Positions 25,964 to 34,651 of a DNA stretch of 64,000 nt are shown piece by piece. The DNA is from Fodinibius sp964490705. GTDB taxonomy: Bacteria; Bacteroidota; Rhodothermia; Balneolales; Balneolaceae. The stretch covers positions 65,940-129,939 of the forward strand of contig CAZBCG010000008.1 of assembly GCA_964490705.1 (NCBI GenBank). Reading direction: 5' to 3'. Position 1 is the stretch's first letter, and each line of letters begins with the position of its first letter. The position numbers were made by a program, and so were the translations under genes. The notes beneath the pieces are model-generated. The model did not search any database, was not told the origin of the DNA, and saw only the letters and a list, made by a program, of their open reading frames with translations.

Positions 25964-26701
25964 ATGTCGAATTCGATTATCCAGGTCAGTAATCTGACCA
26001 AAATTTATCAGATGGGAACGCAGGAGGTTCGGGCGCTCAACGGCGTTTCTTTTGACGTGCAACCGAACGAATATATTGCTATTATGGGTCCGTCGGGATC
26101 GGGAAAATCGACGCTTATGAATCTCATTGGTTGTCTCGATACGCCATCTTCCGGCACATATATTCTAAACAATCAGGATGTGAGTGAGCTCGAAGATGCT
26201 GAACTGGCCGAAGTGCGCAACCGTGAAATTGGGTTCGTATTTCAGACGTTTAATCTGTTGCCCCGCACCGATTGTTTATCGAATGTGGAGCTGCCGCTTA
26301 TCTATTCGGGGATCAAAACAGCTGAACGCCACGAACGCGCTTCGGAAACATTGCGAAGGGTTGGGCTGGGGGATCGTATAGATCATAAGCCCAATGAGCT
26401 TTCGGGCGGTCAGCGACAGCGTGTGGCTATTGCCCGGGCGCTGGTTAACAACCCATCTATTTTGCTTGCGGATGAACCCACCGGTAACCTGGATACACAG
26501 ACGGGCGAAGAGATTATGATGCTTTTCGAAGAGCTTTACCGGTCGGGTAATACGATTATTGTTGTTACCCATGAACCCGAAATTGCTGAACACGCTCGTC
26601 GCATTATTCGCCTGCGGGATGGTAAAATAGAAAGTGATGTGAATGTAGAAAGCCCCGAGTTAGAAGGGGTCGAAGTTGTCATCCCCAATGCTACGGCATA
26701 A
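25964..26701 (+). CDS. MacB/LolD-type ABC transporter ATP-binding protein
   Basis: This 245-residue ATPase has every motif: Walker A GPSGSGKST (about 42-50), the Q-loop in GFVFQTFNLLPR, signature LSGGQRQRVAIARAL, Walker B LLADEPTGNLD and the switch His in VVTHEP. Its closest build is the ATPase of MacB/LolD export systems, which pairs with FtsX-like permeases such as those at 18126-20592. There is no permease gene next to it. It ends the adaptor operon. Confidence 0.95.
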   Translation: MSNSIIQVSNLTKIYQMGTQEVRALNGVSFDVQPNEYIAIMGPSGSGKSTLMNLIGCLDTPSSGTYILNNQDVSELEDAELAEVRNREIGFVFQTFNLLPRTDCLSNVELPLIYSGIKTAERHERASETLRRVGLGDRIDHKPNELSGGQRQRVAIARALVNNPSILLADEPTGNLDTQTGEEIMMLFEELYRSGNTIIVVTHEPEIAEHARRIIRLRDGKIESDVNVESPELEGVEVVIPNATA

Positions 26702-26813
26702 CTGTTTATTCTCGGATTTTGCTCCCGCCGTTAATATATTCCCGGTTTTTTGTTGCAAAAAATATGGTTAAAATCGGGATGTTGTTGAAGCCAAACTCCT
26801 AAAGCGACAGAAT

Positions 26814-27524
26814 ATGAAGATACTTTACGTTTTTCCCCATCCCGATGATGAATCATTTGGTCCGGCCCCGGCGATTGCTGCCCAACGTCGAAAGGGTCAC
26901 GAAGTATATCTGCTTACCCTTACCAAAGGGGAGGCGACTAAGCAGCGCTTTCGATTGGGAGTGAGCAAAGAGGAGATGGGAGAAATCCGGTTTAAGGAGA
27001 TGCAGTGTGTAAGTAAAGTGCTTGATTTGTCGGGCATGACGGTGCTGGATCTGCCCGACAGTGGACTCAAGGAGATGGATCCCGCTGAGATTGAGCAGGT
27101 CATCCGAGATCATGTTGATGAAATTCAGCCGGATGTGCTGGTGACCTATGCGGTACACGGGATAAGTGGGTTCGAAGATCATCTGGTTAGTCACGCGGTG
27201 GTAAAAAGCGTATATTGTGATATGCAGCGCGAGGGCAAAACCTATCCCAAGCGACTGGCATTATATACTCATTTTAGTGAAGATCAGGGTGAGGGAAAGT
27301 TTAACCTGACATCCTCGAAGCAAGAAGATATTGATTGCTGGGTAGATGCATCCGATGACGATTATCAAAAGTTTTTGGATGCCCTTGATTGCTACGAAAC
27401 CTATCAGCAGGTAATTGAGGAGAGCAACGTGAAAGAAGAGGTAGGCCTGCGCGTACCGTTTGAAATTTTTCAAGAAGATTTTGATCCGCCGTTGTCGGAT
27501 CTCGGTGATAAGCTGAAAAATTAA
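26814..27524 (+). CDS. PIG-L family deacetylase
   Basis: This 236-residue LmbE-like zinc enzyme has the N-terminal zinc motif VFPHPDDESFG (His and Asp ligands plus the catalytic Asp) and, near residue 125, the third ligand region GISGFEDHLVSH. Substrates of this family are N-acetylglucosaminyl compounds. It differs clearly from BshB1 at 17244 and could be a BshB2-like enzyme, a bacillithiol-conjugate amidase, or unrelated; the sequence does not decide. The next gene starts 38 bp downstream on the same strand. Confidence 0.85.
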   Translation: MKILYVFPHPDDESFGPAPAIAAQRRKGHEVYLLTLTKGEATKQRFRLGVSKEEMGEIRFKEMQCVSKVLDLSGMTVLDLPDSGLKEMDPAEIEQVIRDHVDEIQPDVLVTYAVHGISGFEDHLVSHAVVKSVYCDMQREGKTYPKRLALYTHFSEDQGEGKFNLTSSKQEDIDCWVDASDDDYQKFLDALDCYETYQQVIEESNVKEEVGLRVPFEIFQEDFDPPLSDLGDKLKN

Positions 27525-27562
27525 TAGTTGGCTGGCACAGCAGATCAACAACGAGGTAAATA

Positions 27563-28639
27563 ATGACAAAATCCTACCCACTTTGGCTTAAAGGGACGAC
27601 CATTCTGCTTGGTATATGTCTCATGTTTGCGTTGCTCAGCTACGGCAAATTCATTCTCATGCCGCTGGCCTTTTCGGCACTAATTGCCATGCTTTTGCAA
27701 CCAATTAACAATTGGTTGCAGCGATATAAGATACCCCGTATTGCTGCCATTTTGGTTAGCATGTTGCTGTTGTTTTTGTTACTCAGTGGAATTGTATCAT
27801 TGCTTTCTATTCAGTTAGTTCAATTTGCCGATCGCCTGCCAGAAGCCAATCAAAAAATACAGGCCGTCAGCAATGATCTCATCCAGTTTTTTGAAGCGAA
27901 ATTTAATCTTTCTCCCAATCGACAGATTGAATTTCTCGAGCAAGGACTAGAAACTGTTGTCAATAAAAGCGGACAGTATATAAGCACGGCGATGGGGGCT
28001 ACGACCAGCGTGTTTACCACCATGGGACTGCTGCCATTCTTTGTGTTTTTTATGATGTATTACAAGAAGATGTATCGCACGTTTTTGCATCGCGCTATTG
28101 AGGGAAATAACAAAGCTATTGACTCAGTAATCGATAGTATTCAGGATGTAACGCAAAACTATATCGTCGGGATGATGACCGTGATCACGTTGCTGGCCAT
28201 TCTCAATGCTATCGGTCTTTGGATTGTCGGGATCGAGCACGCACTCTTTTTTGCCGTCTTTGCCGCAATTCTTGCCATCATACCCTATATCGGGATTATA
28301 ATCGGCAGTCTGCCCGCCATTATCTTTGCGCTCTTGTTCACCGATTCACTGTTAAATCCCGTAGCTGTGATGGCGGTGTTTGCTGTCGTCCAATTTTTAG
28401 AGGGCAATTTTATCACCCCCAATGTGGTGGGATCGCGCGTTAGCATCAATCCCTTTATGGCATTATTAGCCCTGCTCATCGGTGGACAATTATGGGGTAT
28501 TTCGGGGATGATTTTATTCGTTCCTTTTCTGGGAATCTTGAAGTGTATTTTTGATCAGGTGGAAGCCCTGAAACCGTACGGCTATCTGTTTGGAAATCGC
28601 ACCGAATATAACATTGCTGAACCATCCGGTGAAGAGTAA
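27563..28639 (+). CDS. AI-2E/PerM family transporter
   Basis: This 358-residue inner-membrane protein has about seven or eight hydrophobic segments. The family-specific region near the C-terminus reads LEGNFITPNVVGSRVSINPF and GQLWGISGMILFVPFLGILK. Family members include E. coli PerM and YdiK, TqsA, and Na/H antiporters of halophiles, so a role in ion exchange or in export of a small molecule is possible; the sequence does not decide. It converges on crtY with 3 bp between the stop codons. Confidence 0.9.
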   Translation: MTKSYPLWLKGTTILLGICLMFALLSYGKFILMPLAFSALIAMLLQPINNWLQRYKIPRIAAILVSMLLLFLLLSGIVSLLSIQLVQFADRLPEANQKIQAVSNDLIQFFEAKFNLSPNRQIEFLEQGLETVVNKSGQYISTAMGATTSVFTTMGLLPFFVFFMMYYKKMYRTFLHRAIEGNNKAIDSVIDSIQDVTQNYIVGMMTVITLLAILNAIGLWIVGIEHALFFAVFAAILAIIPYIGIIIGSLPAIIFALLFTDSLLNPVAVMAVFAVVQFLEGNFITPNVVGSRVSINPFMALLALLIGGQLWGISGMILFVPFLGILKCIFDQVEALKPYGYLFGNRTEYNIAEPSGEE

Positions 28640-28642
28640 CAA

Positions 28643-29809
28643 TCAGATGGCAGGCAATCGCCCCATTGTTTTCCATATTGCCCGGATAAACGGCCAGTAG
28701 GGCACGCTGCTCATGATCTTGATGTCTTGCAGCAAATTTGATTCTTCGCCCAAAAACCGAAATAGTTCATCCATCGAATTGTTGTTCAACAGATGATGAA
28801 AGACTCGTTGAGCGTCGGCGGGATGGTCGTGAATAATCTGCAGCAGCCAAAGATCGTAGGCTTTGAATCGCTTTTTAGAGAGTGAATGCTCCGGTGGATG
28901 ACCATCGCCAAGCAATTCCTTAACGATAGCATGACTGTGTTCTTGAATCCGTCGAAAAGTATAACCGGTGGATGGCTTGGTAAGTCCGCCCACCGTGCCA
29001 AGGTTTAAAATGTGTGGTTTGTACCAGGGATTTTCAGGACGGTCTTGCATCGGAATTTGGCCGATTTCCTGCCGTTGTATCTCATAGTTGATGGGCGTTA
29101 AATCAAAACGGTTATTCAAATAGAGCGAAATTTTCTCTTCATATTGTTCCCGATCCAGCAATTCATGAGAAAAAACAGTGTATTCGACAAGTCCTGATTT
29201 TTCGGACCATGGCAGTAAATACATGAAGGCTAAGCCATCCGAGAAAGTGTCATCAAAATCCATGAGGGTAAATGTAGAATCCTCGAAGACAGGGTTCTGT
29301 GTTTGAATTTTCCATCCCAAAAAATGTTGCAGCAGCGGGTAGTCAGGTGGATTCTGATTCCACTCATCAGGTTCAAAACAGCTTTGGAAAATGTAGGAGG
29401 CCTCATATACATTATCGTTTGTGTGTAAAGTGGCGGAATCGACCAACGGAGAGAGCCGTTTTATCTCGGCTTCAAGCAGTTCAAATTGGGAATGAGTGGC
29501 AAGTTGTCCGAGGATTTTTTGTGCGAAATCTACACTTCGAAGACAGTGGTAACTGTATCGGTTAAGCAATTGGGTAGATCGCTTGCCAAAGGAACTCACC
29601 TCGACTGATTGCCAGCTTTTATGAAGAATATCTTCGAAAGGCGGAGACTGAGTATCCCAGAAGCACCAGGTTTTGTCATTTTTTGGTTGCAGGTCGGCAT
29701 CTACAATAAGGATCTTTTGATCTTTTAGCTGTGACTGCAACATCTGCCATGCCAGGGAAAGTCCTGCAGCGCCTGCTCCCGCAATGATATAATCGTAATC
29801 TGTTGCCAA
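28643..29809 (-). CDS. crtY: Lycopene beta-cyclase (CrtY family)
   Basis: This flavoprotein forms beta-ionone rings at the ends of lycopene, giving gamma- and beta-carotene. The 388 residues start with the dinucleotide motif YDYIIAGAGAAGLSLAWQM. They continue with the family-typical DKTWCFWDTQ (CrtY reads similarly at this point), the MDFDD region near 215 needed for activity, and GLTKPSTGYTFRRIQEH near 305-321, which is characteristic of lycopene cyclases. No phytoene synthase or desaturase gene is adjacent. The tspO gene lies 28 bp upstream on the same strand. Confidence 0.9.
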   Translation of the reverse strand: MATDYDYIIAGAGAAGLSLAWQMLQSQLKDQKILIVDADLQPKNDKTWCFWDTQSPPFEDILHKSWQSVEVSSFGKRSTQLLNRYSYHCLRSVDFAQKILGQLATHSQFELLEAEIKRLSPLVDSATLHTNDNVYEASYIFQSCFEPDEWNQNPPDYPLLQHFLGWKIQTQNPVFEDSTFTLMDFDDTFSDGLAFMYLLPWSEKSGLVEYTVFSHELLDREQYEEKISLYLNNRFDLTPINYEIQRQEIGQIPMQDRPENPWYKPHILNLGTVGGLTKPSTGYTFRRIQEHSHAIVKELLGDGHPPEHSLSKKRFKAYDLWLLQIIHDHPADAQRVFHHLLNNNSMDELFRFLGEESNLLQDIKIMSSVPYWPFIRAIWKTMGRLPAI

Positions 29810-29837
29810 TCTGTTCCGGTGTTAGTATTTGATGCTG

Positions 29838-30296
29838 TTAATTTAATTGCCATATCGCAAAATTAAGTGCCGAGGCATAGCTGATCCACAGCCAATAGGG
29901 GATCAAGAGTGCGCCTGCAATTTTGTTTCTGCTCCAAAAAAGCATGACGCTGAATGCGACGGCAACCCAAAGTAGTAAAATTTCTGCTAAACCCGTGGCG
30001 ATAAGATGCATTCCAAAGAAAATCCACGACCAGACGGCATTGAGGATGAGTTGCACAAAAAACCATCGAAATTCCGGTCCCGTTATAGATACTTCTTTCA
30101 TTTGCCACATTAGCCATGCGGCCACGCCCATCATGATATATAAAATGGGCCAGACGATTGGGAATATGACATTTGGCGGTGTCCAGCTTGGTTTTTCCAG
30201 GAGGTTATACCACGTACCGGGCTCAAACTGGGCGCCAAAGATGCCGGCCAGACTGCAAACCAAAATCCAGCCCAATAACCACAATCCCTTTTTCAT
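29838..30296 (-). CDS. tspO: TspO/MBR family tryptophan-rich sensory protein
   Basis: This five-helix membrane protein binds tetrapyrroles and related ligands. The family signature is plain: EKPSWTPPNVIFPIVWPILY, then many tryptophans in helices 3-5 and AVWSWIFFG. The start at 30296 (MKKGLWLLGWILV) gives 152 residues with the first helix at the N-terminus. A start at 30323 would add nine polar residues. The tspO gene sits within carotenoid clusters in some phototrophs (crtK), and here it precedes crtY on the same strand, which suggests co-expression with pigment synthesis or stress response. Confidence 0.92.
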   Translation of the reverse strand: MKKGLWLLGWILVCSLAGIFGAQFEPGTWYNLLEKPSWTPPNVIFPIVWPILYIMMGVAAWLMWQMKEVSITGPEFRWFFVQLILNAVWSWIFFGMHLIATGLAEILLLWVAVAFSVMLFWSRNKIAGALLIPYWLWISYASALNFAIWQLN

Positions 30297-30638
30297 ATGA
30301 TATCGTGTTGACTGATACTGCATTTGTTGCCTAACAGTTTTTTAAGCAACAGCATTTATTTAATCAGTTAGAGGTGCATGGGTTCAGCGAAAATGTTAGC
30401 CACATCATTCTGTTAGTCAAGTTATTTAATTGAGCCTAAACACTCCTGTAAATACGTTTTTGGTGGTTTCCTATGCGGTCAACTCATACTATCACCTGCG
30501 TTAAAAGATAACAATATTGGTTTTGTCTTTTTTATGCTAAGAAACAAATACGCTGGAGTAGCTGGAATATTTTTAAAAGTTGCTCCAGTTTAAAATAGAG
30601 AATAAAGGCACTGGCTCTAGGATATAATTGCGCTAGTG
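30297..30638. other. Intergenic region without a gene
   Basis: No convincing frame is present on either strand. The left part should hold the tspO-crtY promoter. An imperfect hairpin, CTGGAG with CTCCAG, lies near 30552-30590. The right end contains the probable bioB terminator. Otherwise nothing stands out. Confidence 0.5.
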
Positions 30639-30641
30639 CTA
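30604..30641 (-). terminator. Probable weak terminator of bioB
   Basis: On the minus strand GCACTAGC and GCCAGTGC pair with one mismatch across a 16-base loop, and CTTTATT follows. The stem overlaps the bioB stop codon. The loop is long and the U-tract is short, so confidence is modest. Confidence 0.4.
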
Positions 30642-31643
30642 TTCTGCAGCTTCAGCTCCTTCGGGAATGTGCTCTTCTTTAGCATCCTTAAACGCTTCGC
30701 GGGGTGTTAATCCGAGGATATCAAACATTCGCATATCTTCTTCGAGCTCGTTGTTATCGGTCGTTAGCAACTTTTCGCCAGTAAAAATGGAATTGGCACC
30801 GGCCATAAAACAGAGTGCCTGCTCTTCCATGCTCATGTCCACACGGCCAGCCGAAAGGCGAACCATCGAGTCGGGCATGGTGATGCGGGCGGTGGCAATC
30901 ATCCGCGCCATGTCGTGCCAGGGCACTTTAGGTTGATCTTCGAGCGGCGTGCCTTCTACGGCAATCAGAGCATTTACCGGTACCGATTCGGGATGCTCTG
31001 GCATGGTCGCAAGGTTGTGGATCAGCTCAATGCGATCGTTATCTGTTTCTCCCATCCCGATAATACCGCCCGAGCAAACGCTGATGTTGTTATCTCGTAC
31101 CTTTTGAATGGTATCCAGTCGATCTTGGTATTTGCGGGTAGAGATAATGCGATTATAAAAATCTTCGCTGCTGTCGAGATTGTGATTGTAAGCATATAAT
31201 CCCGCTTCTTTGAGTTTGGCGGCCTGTTCATCCGTGAGCATCCCCAGTGTACAACAGACCTCCATATCCATATCGGTGATCTCGCTGACCATATCGAGAA
31301 CCGTATCAAAATCTTTGGTTTCGCGACCACATCGCCAGGCCGCTCCCATACAAAATCGGGTGCTTCCCGCTTCTTTGGCTTTTTTTGCAGCAGATAAAAT
31401 CTCTTCTTCGTCGAGCATTTCTTGTGCTTCAACGTCGGTGTCATGGTGGGCCGATTGGGGGCAGTAGGCACAGTCCTCGGGACATCCGCCCGTCTTGATC
31501 GAAAGCAGTGTACAAACCTGAACCTCACCCGTTTCCTGGTGCTCGCGGTGTACCGTTGCGGCACGATAGATGAGTTCCATTAATGGAGTGTGATAAATGT
31601 CAGAAATTTCGTCTTTGGTCCAATCGGTTCGCAGGTTAGCCAT
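30639..31643 (-). CDS. bioB: Biotin synthase
   Basis: This radical-SAM enzyme inserts sulfur into dethiobiotin, the last step of biotin synthesis. The 334 residues hold the 4Fe-4S motif GGCPEDCAYCPQSAHH (Cys54, Cys58, Cys61). Further conserved parts are FCMGAAWR, GLYAYNHNLDSSEDFY, SVCSGGIIGMGET and MVRLSAGRVDM, the last carrying the Arg that binds the 2Fe-2S cluster. No other bio genes lie nearby. The 250 bp between its start and the divergent hydrolase gene should hold both promoters. I saw no clear BirA site there. Confidence 0.97.
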   Translation of the reverse strand: MANLRTDWTKDEISDIYHTPLMELIYRAATVHREHQETGEVQVCTLLSIKTGGCPEDCAYCPQSAHHDTDVEAQEMLDEEEILSAAKKAKEAGSTRFCMGAAWRCGRETKDFDTVLDMVSEITDMDMEVCCTLGMLTDEQAAKLKEAGLYAYNHNLDSSEDFYNRIISTRKYQDRLDTIQKVRDNNISVCSGGIIGMGETDNDRIELIHNLATMPEHPESVPVNALIAVEGTPLEDQPKVPWHDMARMIATARITMPDSMVRLSAGRVDMSMEEQALCFMAGANSIFTGEKLLTTDNNELEEDMRMFDILGLTPREAFKDAKEEHIPEGAEAAE

Positions 31644-31893
31644 GAGTCTGTAATTTCTTCAATCTAAAGTTCAATTTGTCCAAAAGTAATAGTGATGAAT
31701 CGCAAATCCCAATCAAAAATGTATAGCTATTGTAATATCAGGTATAGTTCTCATTTTGGATATCTCCCTAAAAAGCATCCCTTTGGCATAGCATAATTTT
31801 TTATATTAGCAATCATATAATTAGGTCTATAGCTACAAGCAGTTAGAAAAAGGCAAGCTAATATCACGAAACTTATAGGTATGAATTAAAGTC

Positions 31894-32586
31894 ATGGCAG
31901 AAGTTCTTATTTCAGGAAAAACATCGTTTAATATTGAGGTGCCCTATAAGTTGATTGAAGTCGGGGATGCCGAAGAAAAACCGCTGATTGTATATCTGCA
32001 TGGATTTAAGCAGAATATTGCCCAGTTTGAGAAGCTGGTTGGCGATTTGTTGTCGATAGAAGCCTATCATCTTTTTGTGCAGGGACCGTATCCTATTTAC
32101 GACCGAAGCAGAGAAAAAGAGGTAAAAAACTGGGGACGGGCTTGGTATTTGTATGACGGGAAACAGGATCAGTTTGTGGAATCTCTGGAGTTATCCTCTG
32201 AGTTTCTACAGCAGATCATTGACAAAATTCTGAAACAGATTTCTGTAACTCGGCTGGCAGTAGTGGGGTATTCTATGGGCGGCTACCTTGCCGGATATTT
32301 TGGATTTTCACGATGGAAGCATGTGAACGATCTGGTTGTAGTGGGTGGACGAATTAAAACCGAAGTCTTTGAAGATCGTTCGGGTAGGTACGAACATATG
32401 AATGTGCTGGCACTGCACGGCAAACAGGATGAGAGCGTCAAAAGTAATCCTCAGAAAAAAAGTTGTAAACAATTGGAGCGGTGGGGAGCCAATGTAACCT
32501 TTAAAGAATTGGAACAATCTCATGCACTGAGTAGTTTATTTATTCATGAAATCAAAGAATGGCTATTTGGGCTCGGTTACCACTAG
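31894..32586 (+). CDS. Alpha/beta hydrolase (carboxylesterase-like)
   Basis: This 230-residue protein has no signal peptide. The nucleophile elbow is GYSMGGYLAG (Ser near residue 129), the oxyanion-hole segment is YLHGFKQN near 35-42, and the likely acid and base are in LALHGKQDESV and LEQSHALSS near the end. It is similar in size to phospholipase/carboxylesterases and prolyl-oligopeptidase-like serine hydrolases. The substrate is unknown. It is followed after about 100 bp by a response regulator gene, probably under separate control. Confidence 0.8.
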   Translation: MAEVLISGKTSFNIEVPYKLIEVGDAEEKPLIVYLHGFKQNIAQFEKLVGDLLSIEAYHLFVQGPYPIYDRSREKEVKNWGRAWYLYDGKQDQFVESLELSSEFLQQIIDKILKQISVTRLAVVGYSMGGYLAGYFGFSRWKHVNDLVVVGGRIKTEVFEDRSGRYEHMNVLALHGKQDESVKSNPQKKSCKQLERWGANVTFKELEQSHALSSLFIHEIKEWLFGLGYH

Positions 32587-32689
32587 ATTTTTTACGTTTT
32601 CTAATATAAACTTAGCATATTTATACTCAGTTGATTATAATCCGTTAAATCTAATTACGGGTTTCAATTAGGGAAGGAAGAAACTTACT

Positions 32690-33370
32690 ATGAATGTATT
32701 AGTCATCGAGGATGATCCTTCAGTTCGAACGTTGGTAAAAGCTGTGCTGGAGAAGAATGATCATGAAGTAGATATTGCAGAAACTGCCGAAAATGGTGAG
32801 GCGCAGGCATTAGAAAATGCTTATGACATCATTATTTTGGATCTCGGTTTGCCCGATGGTGATGGTTTTGATTTGTGTAAAAGTATGCGTGATGATGATA
32901 TTACCACACCGGTGCTTATCCTTTCGGCCGAACAAGAAACCGATGTAAAAATTAAATGCCTCCGGGTAGGGGCCGATGACTACATTACCAAACCGTTCGA
33001 TACCGAAGAGTTGATGGCCCGAATTGAGGCGATCAGCCGTCGAAGTACCGAAGCCAATGGTGACCGCGTGCTTCAATGCGGCGAACTGGAAGTGAATATG
33101 CTGGAGCGCGAATTTACCGTAAATGGCACAAAAGTAGATCTCACCAACAACGAGTTTAACCTGTTAGTGTATCTTTTGAAAAAGAAAAATAAGATCGTTA
33201 CGCAGGAAGAAATTGCCGAAAACGTGTGGGATATTCATTTCGATACCCAGACCAATTACATCAATGTGTATATCAGTTATCTGAGAAAAAAAATCCGCAG
33301 TCATTCCGAAGATGAATACATTGATACCGTACGCAAAAAAGGATTTATCATCCGCTGCGAGGATAAATAA
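32690..33370 (+). CDS. OmpR/PhoB-type response regulator (orphan)
   Basis: This 226-residue transcription factor has a receiver domain with acidic residues IEDD near the start, phospho-acceptor Asp51 in IIILDLGLPDGDGFD, a conserved Ser/Thr in LILSAEQ and Lys101 in DDYITKPFD. A winged-helix DNA-binding domain follows, with LTNNEFNLLVYLLKKKNKIV and the recognition region TNYINVYISYLRKKI. No histidine kinase gene is adjacent, so its partner is encoded elsewhere. The flanking genes give no hint of the regulon. Confidence 0.95.
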   Translation: MNVLVIEDDPSVRTLVKAVLEKNDHEVDIAETAENGEAQALENAYDIIILDLGLPDGDGFDLCKSMRDDDITTPVLILSAEQETDVKIKCLRVGADDYITKPFDTEELMARIEAISRRSTEANGDRVLQCGELEVNMLEREFTVNGTKVDLTNNEFNLLVYLLKKKNKIVTQEEIAENVWDIHFDTQTNYINVYISYLRKKIRSHSEDEYIDTVRKKGFIIRCEDK

Positions 33371-33373
33371 TTG

Positions 33374-33817
33374 CTAGCCGGGATACGAGCCTTCTCCCTG
33401 TATATAGTGACGCAGGTTACTGATTTCATTCTTCTGTTTTGAGATAATTGATTTCACCAGATCCCCGATAGAAATCACCCCAACAACCTTATCTTGTTCC
33501 ATTACCGGGAGGTGACGAATCTTTTTATCCGTCATAATCGACATACATCCTTTAACCGAATCGGAGGGACTTACGCAATATACATCGGGAGACATGATTT
33601 CACGAACTGCTGTATTTTTTGAACTTCGTCCCTTTAAAATTACTTTGCTCCGATAGTCACGCTCACTTAAAATTCCATTTAACGTTTCGCCACTCATCAC
33701 AACCAACGCTCCTATATCGAGTTTATCCATTTTGGCGATGGCCTCATATACTGTTTGTGTTGGTTCTACAGAATAGACTTCATGTCCCTTGTTTTTTAAG
33801 ATATCACGCACAAGCAT
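33374..33817 (-). CDS. CBS-domain pair protein
   Basis: This 147-residue cytoplasmic protein is made of two CBS domains. The first has GALVVMSGETLNGILSERD and the second IRHLPVMEQDKVVGVISIGD, a build that usually binds adenosine nucleotides and senses energy state. The start is set at ATG 33817 because an excellent ribosome-binding site (AAAGGAGGT) sits just upstream. A longer open frame to 33922 has no such site and would nearly meet the divergent trmH gene. It converges on the response-regulator gene with 3 bp between stops. Confidence 0.9.
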   Translation of the reverse strand: MLVRDILKNKGHEVYSVEPTQTVYEAIAKMDKLDIGALVVMSGETLNGILSERDYRSKVILKGRSSKNTAVREIMSPDVYCVSPSDSVKGCMSIMTDKKIRHLPVMEQDKVVGVISIGDLVKSIISKQKNEISNLRHYIQGEGSYPG

Positions 33818-33905
33818 AAGACCTCCTTTTTTGATTGGAAAGATCAGATCACTAGTACTATTATAATATATCTTTGGGATTAAAACACTGACTACAAACA
33901 ATTTT

Positions 33906-34598
33906 ATGGATAAGTCGCTCAAATTACAACTGCTGAGCTACCTCAAGCAGTTTATCACCGAAGACCGATGGACCACCATTAATAACGTGCTCGATGCACG
34001 AACTCGGTATTTGACGGTAGTACTCGAAGATATCTATCAGCCGCACAATGCCAGTGCAGTATTGCGCAGTTGTGATGGTTTTGGAATTCAGGATGTGCAC
34101 ATTATCGAAAACAAAAATGAATTTAATCCCAATCAGGGAGTGACGATTGGCGCCGACAAATGGATATCTTATTACCAATATGATGAGTCAGGAAAAAATA
34201 ACACTGAACGTTGTTTTCGGCATCTGAAAGAGGAGGGCTATCAAATTATCGCCACCACACCCCATCACGCTGATGTTACTATTGATATTGATAAGGTATC
34301 ACTGGATCAGCCGACCGCACTCGTTTTCGGGGCGGAGCTGACCGGCCTTTCAGATTATGCCATGGAGCATGCCGATGGTTATGCGCAAATACCCATGGTG
34401 GGATTCAGCGAAAGTTTTAATATTTCGGTGGGTGCAGCCCTGTGCCTGTACGACCTGTCAACCCGATTGCGAAAAGGAGATCAACAGTGGTCGTTGACCG
34501 ATAATGAAAAGCTGGATTTGCGGCTTGAGTGGGTTAAGAAATCAGTCCGGGCTGCGGATAAACTGGAAGAACGGTTTTTAAACGAAAAAGAGGTATAA
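33906..34598 (+). CDS. trmH: tRNA (guanosine-18-2'-O)-methyltransferase, SpoU/TrmH family
   Basis: This 230-residue SAM-dependent knotted methyltransferase has the three family motifs: DIYQPHNASAVLRSCDGFG (motif 1, with the catalytic Arg), LVFGAELTGLS (motif 2) and IPMVGFSESFNISVGAALCL (motif 3). The C-terminal extension with LRLEWVKKSVRAAD and the early ITEDRWTTINNVLDARTRYL are as in TrmH, which methylates G18 of tRNAs, rather than the 23S rRNA enzymes. It stands alone, divergent from the CBS gene. Confidence 0.9.
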   Translation: MDKSLKLQLLSYLKQFITEDRWTTINNVLDARTRYLTVVLEDIYQPHNASAVLRSCDGFGIQDVHIIENKNEFNPNQGVTIGADKWISYYQYDESGKNNTERCFRHLKEEGYQIIATTPHHADVTIDIDKVSLDQPTALVFGAELTGLSDYAMEHADGYAQIPMVGFSESFNISVGAALCLYDLSTRLRKGDQQWSLTDNEKLDLRLEWVKKSVRAADKLEERFLNEKEV

Positions 34599-34615
34599 TC
34601 GATTTTGATCAGTCA

Positions 34616-34646
34616 GAAAATACGATTTTCCAGCACCCAGCACCCC
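34616..34646. repeat. Short palindrome plus two heptamer units
   Basis: GAAAATACGATTTTC (34616-34630) is a 6-bp stem with a 3-base loop. It is followed by CCAGCAC twice, in period 7. The stretch lies between the convergent trmH and M28 peptidase genes and looks like a one-sided remnant of the heptamer repeats seen elsewhere. It may also serve as a transcription stop. Confidence 0.4.
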
Positions 34647-34651
34647 AAAAA

